NCBI GenBank assembly: GCA_910577235.1
Contig: CAJTMX010000007.1
Location: forward strand, 1 to 64,000
Source of the DNA: an uncultured Acetatifactor sp.
Lineage (GTDB): Bacteria; Bacillota; Clostridia; Lachnospirales; Lachnospiraceae
Length of the DNA stretch: 64,000 nt
Reading direction: 5' to 3'
The translations under genes and the position numbers were made by a program. Below the pieces are notes generated by a model. It did no database searches. It was not told the origin of the DNA and was given only the letters and a program-made list of their open reading frames with translations. Below, piece by piece: positions 61,138 to 64,000 of this stretch. The first letter of the stretch is position 1. Every line of letters begins with the position of its first letter.

Positions 61138-62722
61138 AAAACTCTCCTTTGCGTATTGCCCGTTCTGTCCCGGTTCCCAGCCCTGAGGCCGCATAGGGCA
61201 GCAGGAGCAGAAAATAGGGCAGGATATAACGGGAATTGGCCTCCCACATCATATGGAATAAAAAGCCTCCTAACACGGCGATCACACCCGTATAAAAAGG
61301 CAGGCGGACGCCGTTGGTCCTGCGGTGGCGCCACTGGCTCAGCAGACAGAGGAAGGAGCAGGCGTACACCAACAGCTGATAGATATTGCAATAATGAATA
61401 AAGGGTTTAGACAGCTTGCCGGAGTAGAGAGATTCTACGATCTCCCTGCGGGCATTGGTATGCGTATATGTGGCCTGTCTGCAAAAATAGCTGCCGTCCG
61501 TCCACTGGGACAGGAATTTGTCCCGGTAAAACCGGAAAGCGTAACCGGGGTCCGCGCGGAAAGCGGCCAGAGACGTGGAGATGGCCTCTTTGCTTTTTGC
61601 GGCGGTGACGGCGGTGTCCAGGTGACTGTCCTGATATGTGTAAAAGTTGAAACCGTTGTACCATCCGTTTCCACGGCTCGATTCCTGCATCCCCATGGCG
61701 ATATAGGAAATGGCCGGGACTCCGCTGCTCAATGTATTACCTGCCCGCCGCTGGTATATGTGCTGGATGCCGGGCAAGGCGGTGACGGAGCAGAGCGCCA
61801 GCAGTATCCCGAACAAGAGCAGCCGGTGCCGGTGGGATATGAGCCACTCCCAGAGGAAAACGAGAACGGCGGCAATAATGACGATCAGTGAATTCTTGCG
61901 CAGCGCCACGGCGGTCGTCAGCATCATCAGACATCCGGCCATCTGTAGATATCCCTTTTTGCCGCTGACGCCGTTATGTTTCAGATACTTCAGCATGAGC
62001 CACAATCCTCCGCTGAGAAAAGCGAAGGAGGGTATCTCCCCGTAGACAAAAGAGGTATAGACGATCAGGGGCGCGTTCAGCATGACCAGATAAATATATG
62101 AAATGCAGGCACCGTCGCTGTCGTGGGATAACAGGCCGGTGATGCCGTACTGAAAATATACGATGAGACAGGCCATACCCACATTGACGCATTGTATGAT
62201 ATAGCTGGCCGAATAGGTGATCCCGAACAGGTTCCATATCCGCAAAATTATCTCGTAAAAAGCTATAAGGCCAATCTGCTGGGGATAGTAGGAGAGATAG
62301 GAGTCTGTGGGATGGATCACCTGCGTATGTCCCAACGCCAGCGCCTCGGCTATGGAAAATACGCTGGAGGAGTCTGCGAAGGGAATGGATCTGCCAAAGA
62401 GGATCAGAAATATGCCCCAGATACAGATCCAGCATAAAGCGATTCCCAGAAAACACTGTTTTTTAAGCTCCATCCGGGTATTATGTGTATGGAGAAAACG
62501 CAGCAGCAGGGCCGGCGGAAGAATAAGGATCAGCATACAGGGAAGATAGAGGAGAAAGGGCTCGTTATGGGCAATGGAGGCCTGGGTTTCCATCTCCTCC
62601 GCGTAATATCCCCATAACAGGCTGCATACGGTCAGCATTCCCAGCAGGCAAAGGGTAAGAACCTGTACGGATCTTAGCCCCGCCCTGTATATCTGCCCTC
62701 CAATTTTTGTAAACGGATTCAT
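61112..62722 (-). CDS. GT-C-type membrane glycosyltransferase (paralogue of 52032-53624)
   Basis: 536 residues from ATG 62722, where GAGGAG lies 9 nt upstream. About 12 membrane segments. Landmarks are PTDSYLSYYPQQIGLIAFYE, YTSFVYGEIPSFAFLSGG, PAISYIAMGMQESSRGNG with WYNGFN, FYRDKFLSQWTDG, and a final MMWEANSRYILPYFLLLLPY. Five of these have direct counterparts in the plus-strand protein at 52032. Its end overlaps the DUF6056-like gene. Confidence 0.8.
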   Translation of the reverse strand: MNPFTKIGGQIYRAGLRSVQVLTLCLLGMLTVCSLLWGYYAEEMETQASIAHNEPFLLYLPCMLILILPPALLLRFLHTHNTRMELKKQCFLGIALCWICIWGIFLILFGRSIPFADSSSVFSIAEALALGHTQVIHPTDSYLSYYPQQIGLIAFYEIILRIWNLFGITYSASYIIQCVNVGMACLIVYFQYGITGLLSHDSDGACISYIYLVMLNAPLIVYTSFVYGEIPSFAFLSGGLWLMLKYLKHNGVSGKKGYLQMAGCLMMLTTAVALRKNSLIVIIAAVLVFLWEWLISHRHRLLLFGILLALCSVTALPGIQHIYQRRAGNTLSSGVPAISYIAMGMQESSRGNGWYNGFNFYTYQDSHLDTAVTAAKSKEAISTSLAAFRADPGYAFRFYRDKFLSQWTDGSYFCRQATYTHTNARREIVESLYSGKLSKPFIHYCNIYQLLVYACSFLCLLSQWRHRRTNGVRLPFYTGVIAVLGGFLFHMMWEANSRYILPYFLLLLPYAASGLGTGTERAIRKGEFYENTCQKH

Positions 62723-62747
62723 AATCGGATTCTCCTCATATCGTGGA

Positions 62748-64000
62748 TCATTGCTGTACATAAGATGCGGTATCAATTTGCGGGCCTGTCGCATCTTTGC
62801 TGTTGTTAACAGGCACGGCCACCCGCCAGTCATAAAATTCGGTAATATCAAAATCATTTAAAAACGGTTCTACATCCGCGAAATAGATGATGTATATGCT
62901 GTTTAGATCGATATTTTCATAATCTACGCGGGTTTTGATAAGCAATCCGTCTTTTTCAAAGCTGGCCGGGGCCGGGAACTGGTCATATTTAACATGGGCC
63001 AGATATTCCGTAGGCAGGGTATTGGTGAACAGGAGCAGCCGTGGCCATTGGGTGGCCTTTTCGGCGCAGATGGTTGAAAATCCCTGTTCTTTGCTCACCT
63101 CCAGGGCATATTCCACGGATTCCTGCACTCCTGCCGCGAAATAGGCCTCCGTAATGGCTTTATATTTGGTATAGTAATCTTTTTGAAACAGCAGGAAACA
63201 CACGCAATAGCAGCCGGCGGTTAATATTGCCGCAGTCAGGCCGATTATTTTCTTCTTATGGGTAAACCAGGCCGTGATCTGCCACACACCATAGGATTCA
63301 AGCAGAACCAGAGGGATGAACAGACTGTTCACCTGGTGCATCCTTGCCGACAGATACAGGCAATTGATCACGCCGCACAGTACATTGGCGGCTATGAAAA
63401 ACTCGTAGCAAAATTTTCTCCTGACCATATGGACGAGGGTGTTTAAGAAGAGAAGGACGGCACCCAGCAGGATCATCACCCGCCCTATATTGTAAAAGAG
63501 TCCCCAGGGCAGCAGCACGTCATATACATTGCCGGTGTCCTGTCTGATCAGCAGTCTTGCGGCTGTTTTCAGGTTGCTTATGATATTTTGCAGTCTGAAA
63601 GAAACTTCCCTCCCTCTGAATCCCACCGTTTTGGGTATGGTTATAAACGGAAGTGAAATTTCCGGCAAAACATCTATATTTATCAGCACGAAGAGCAACA
63701 GGGGCAACGCAAGCAAGAACAGGATGACCACAGACAGGAGAGTCCACCTGCTCAGACGGATCTTTTTCGCGCATATCCCATATACAATCTGCATAAAAAG
63801 TAATATGGGAGCGATGATCCAGATGACGGCATAGCAATACAGGCTCATACCGTAAAAAAGAGCCGACAACATAAAACAGCGTTGGTTTTCCAGACCTTTT
63901 ACAAAGAAAAACAGCCCGAAAATGAGAAAACCGGGAGCAAGATTCGCATCCAGGGCCCAACGGGACATCATCACATGCCAGGGACATACCGCCAGTAGAA
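62748..64000 (-). CDS. GT39/ArnT-like membrane glycosyltransferase, partial (runs off right edge)
   Basis: The frame is open to the window edge, so the N-terminus is missing. The readable part (417 codons) starts LLAVCPWHVMMSRWALDANL, the conserved PWHxxxSRWAxxxN segment of GT39-type proteins. About nine membrane segments follow, then an outside tail of about 130 residues (STICAEKATQWPRLLLFTN, DLNSIYIIYFADVEPFL). A GTG at 63974 is not the likely start because homology continues upstream of it. First visible gene of the minus-strand block ending with pseC. Confidence 0.82.
   Translation of the reverse strand, partial: LLAVCPWHVMMSRWALDANLAPGFLIFGLFFFVKGLENQRCFMLSALFYGMSLYCYAVIWIIAPILLFMQIVYGICAKKIRLSRWTLLSVVILFLLALPLLLFVLINIDVLPEISLPFITIPKTVGFRGREVSFRLQNIISNLKTAARLLIRQDTGNVYDVLLPWGLFYNIGRVMILLGAVLLFLNTLVHMVRRKFCYEFFIAANVLCGVINCLYLSARMHQVNSLFIPLVLLESYGVWQITAWFTHKKKIIGLTAAILTAGCYCVCFLLFQKDYYTKYKAITEAYFAAGVQESVEYALEVSKEQGFSTICAEKATQWPRLLLFTNTLPTEYLAHVKYDQFPAPASFEKDGLLIKTRVDYENIDLNSIYIIYFADVEPFLNDFDITEFYDWRVAVPVNNSKDATGPQIDTASYVQQ

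Overview
The window looks like a chromosome segment of a gut Clostridia bacterium, most likely a Lachnospiraceae member. The pointers are the spore maturation pair spmA/spmB, a transketolase split into two subunits, clean AGGAGG-type ribosome sites, abundant plant-glycan and galactoside hydrolases, PadR and BlaI/M56 regulation, and long runs of GC-richer host genes interrupted by AT-rich imports. No rRNA, tRNA or CRISPR array was seen.

Layout. 1-2.4 kb: the tail of a GH74-like xyloglucanase and a GH31 alpha-xylosidase broken by one extra T. 2.5-4.5 kb: an acyl carrier protein, a small helical protein and spmA-spmB. 4.46-10.88 kb: an AT-rich defence island inserted exactly at the spmB stop codon. 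It carries a 1303-residue NACHT NTPase with an N-terminal Mrr-like nuclease, then a two-gene unit (AAA+ ATPase overlapping a PD-(D/E)XK nuclease). It is flanked by a 138-bp direct repeat of the 3' end of spmB. 11.2-14.6 kb: an AEC transporter, a membrane-anchored Mrr-like nuclease and a DUF885 zinc hydrolase. 14.9-19.3 kb: a pentose module (FGGY kinase, AraD, split transketolase), with rpe nearby at 22.5 kb. 19.5-21 kb: a GtrII-like membrane glycosyltransferase switched out of frame at a G9 tract. 21-28.6 kb: a membrane-anchored amidase with 30-bp tandem repeats, rpe, a large GH2 beta-galactosidase, and a PadR/HAAS-domain pair. 28.9-33.9 kb: a secretion operon (lipoprotein, M6-type metalloprotease, Gly-rich repeat protein).

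33.97-37.04 kb is a second import: a type II restriction-modification operon (HTH, cytosine methyltransferase, DUF4928-like endonuclease, decayed vsr) bordered by a chimeric remnant of HTH, ferredoxin and TnpW pieces. 37.2-39 kb: a BlaI/M56 signalling operon ending in a tiny secreted protein.

39.3-64 kb is one surface-glycan locus. It contains about ten multi-spanning GT-C-type proteins and one O-antigen-ligase-like protein, two polyprenyl-phosphate-sugar-type GT2 enzymes, PseB, a PseH-like acetyltransferase, PseC and an SGNH esterase. A plus-strand block and a minus-strand block converge on a shared terminator at 58.38 kb. The likely logic is that the GT2 enzymes charge a lipid carrier, the GT-C proteins transfer sugars outside the membrane, the ligase-like protein polymerises or attaches the product, and the Pse-type enzymes make an amino-deoxy sugar. 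The last gene runs off the right edge.

The most promising candidate for an undescribed system is the ATPase plus DpnII/MboI-like nuclease pair inside the spmB island. The phase-variable glycosyltransferase and the dense GT-C locus are the next most interesting.
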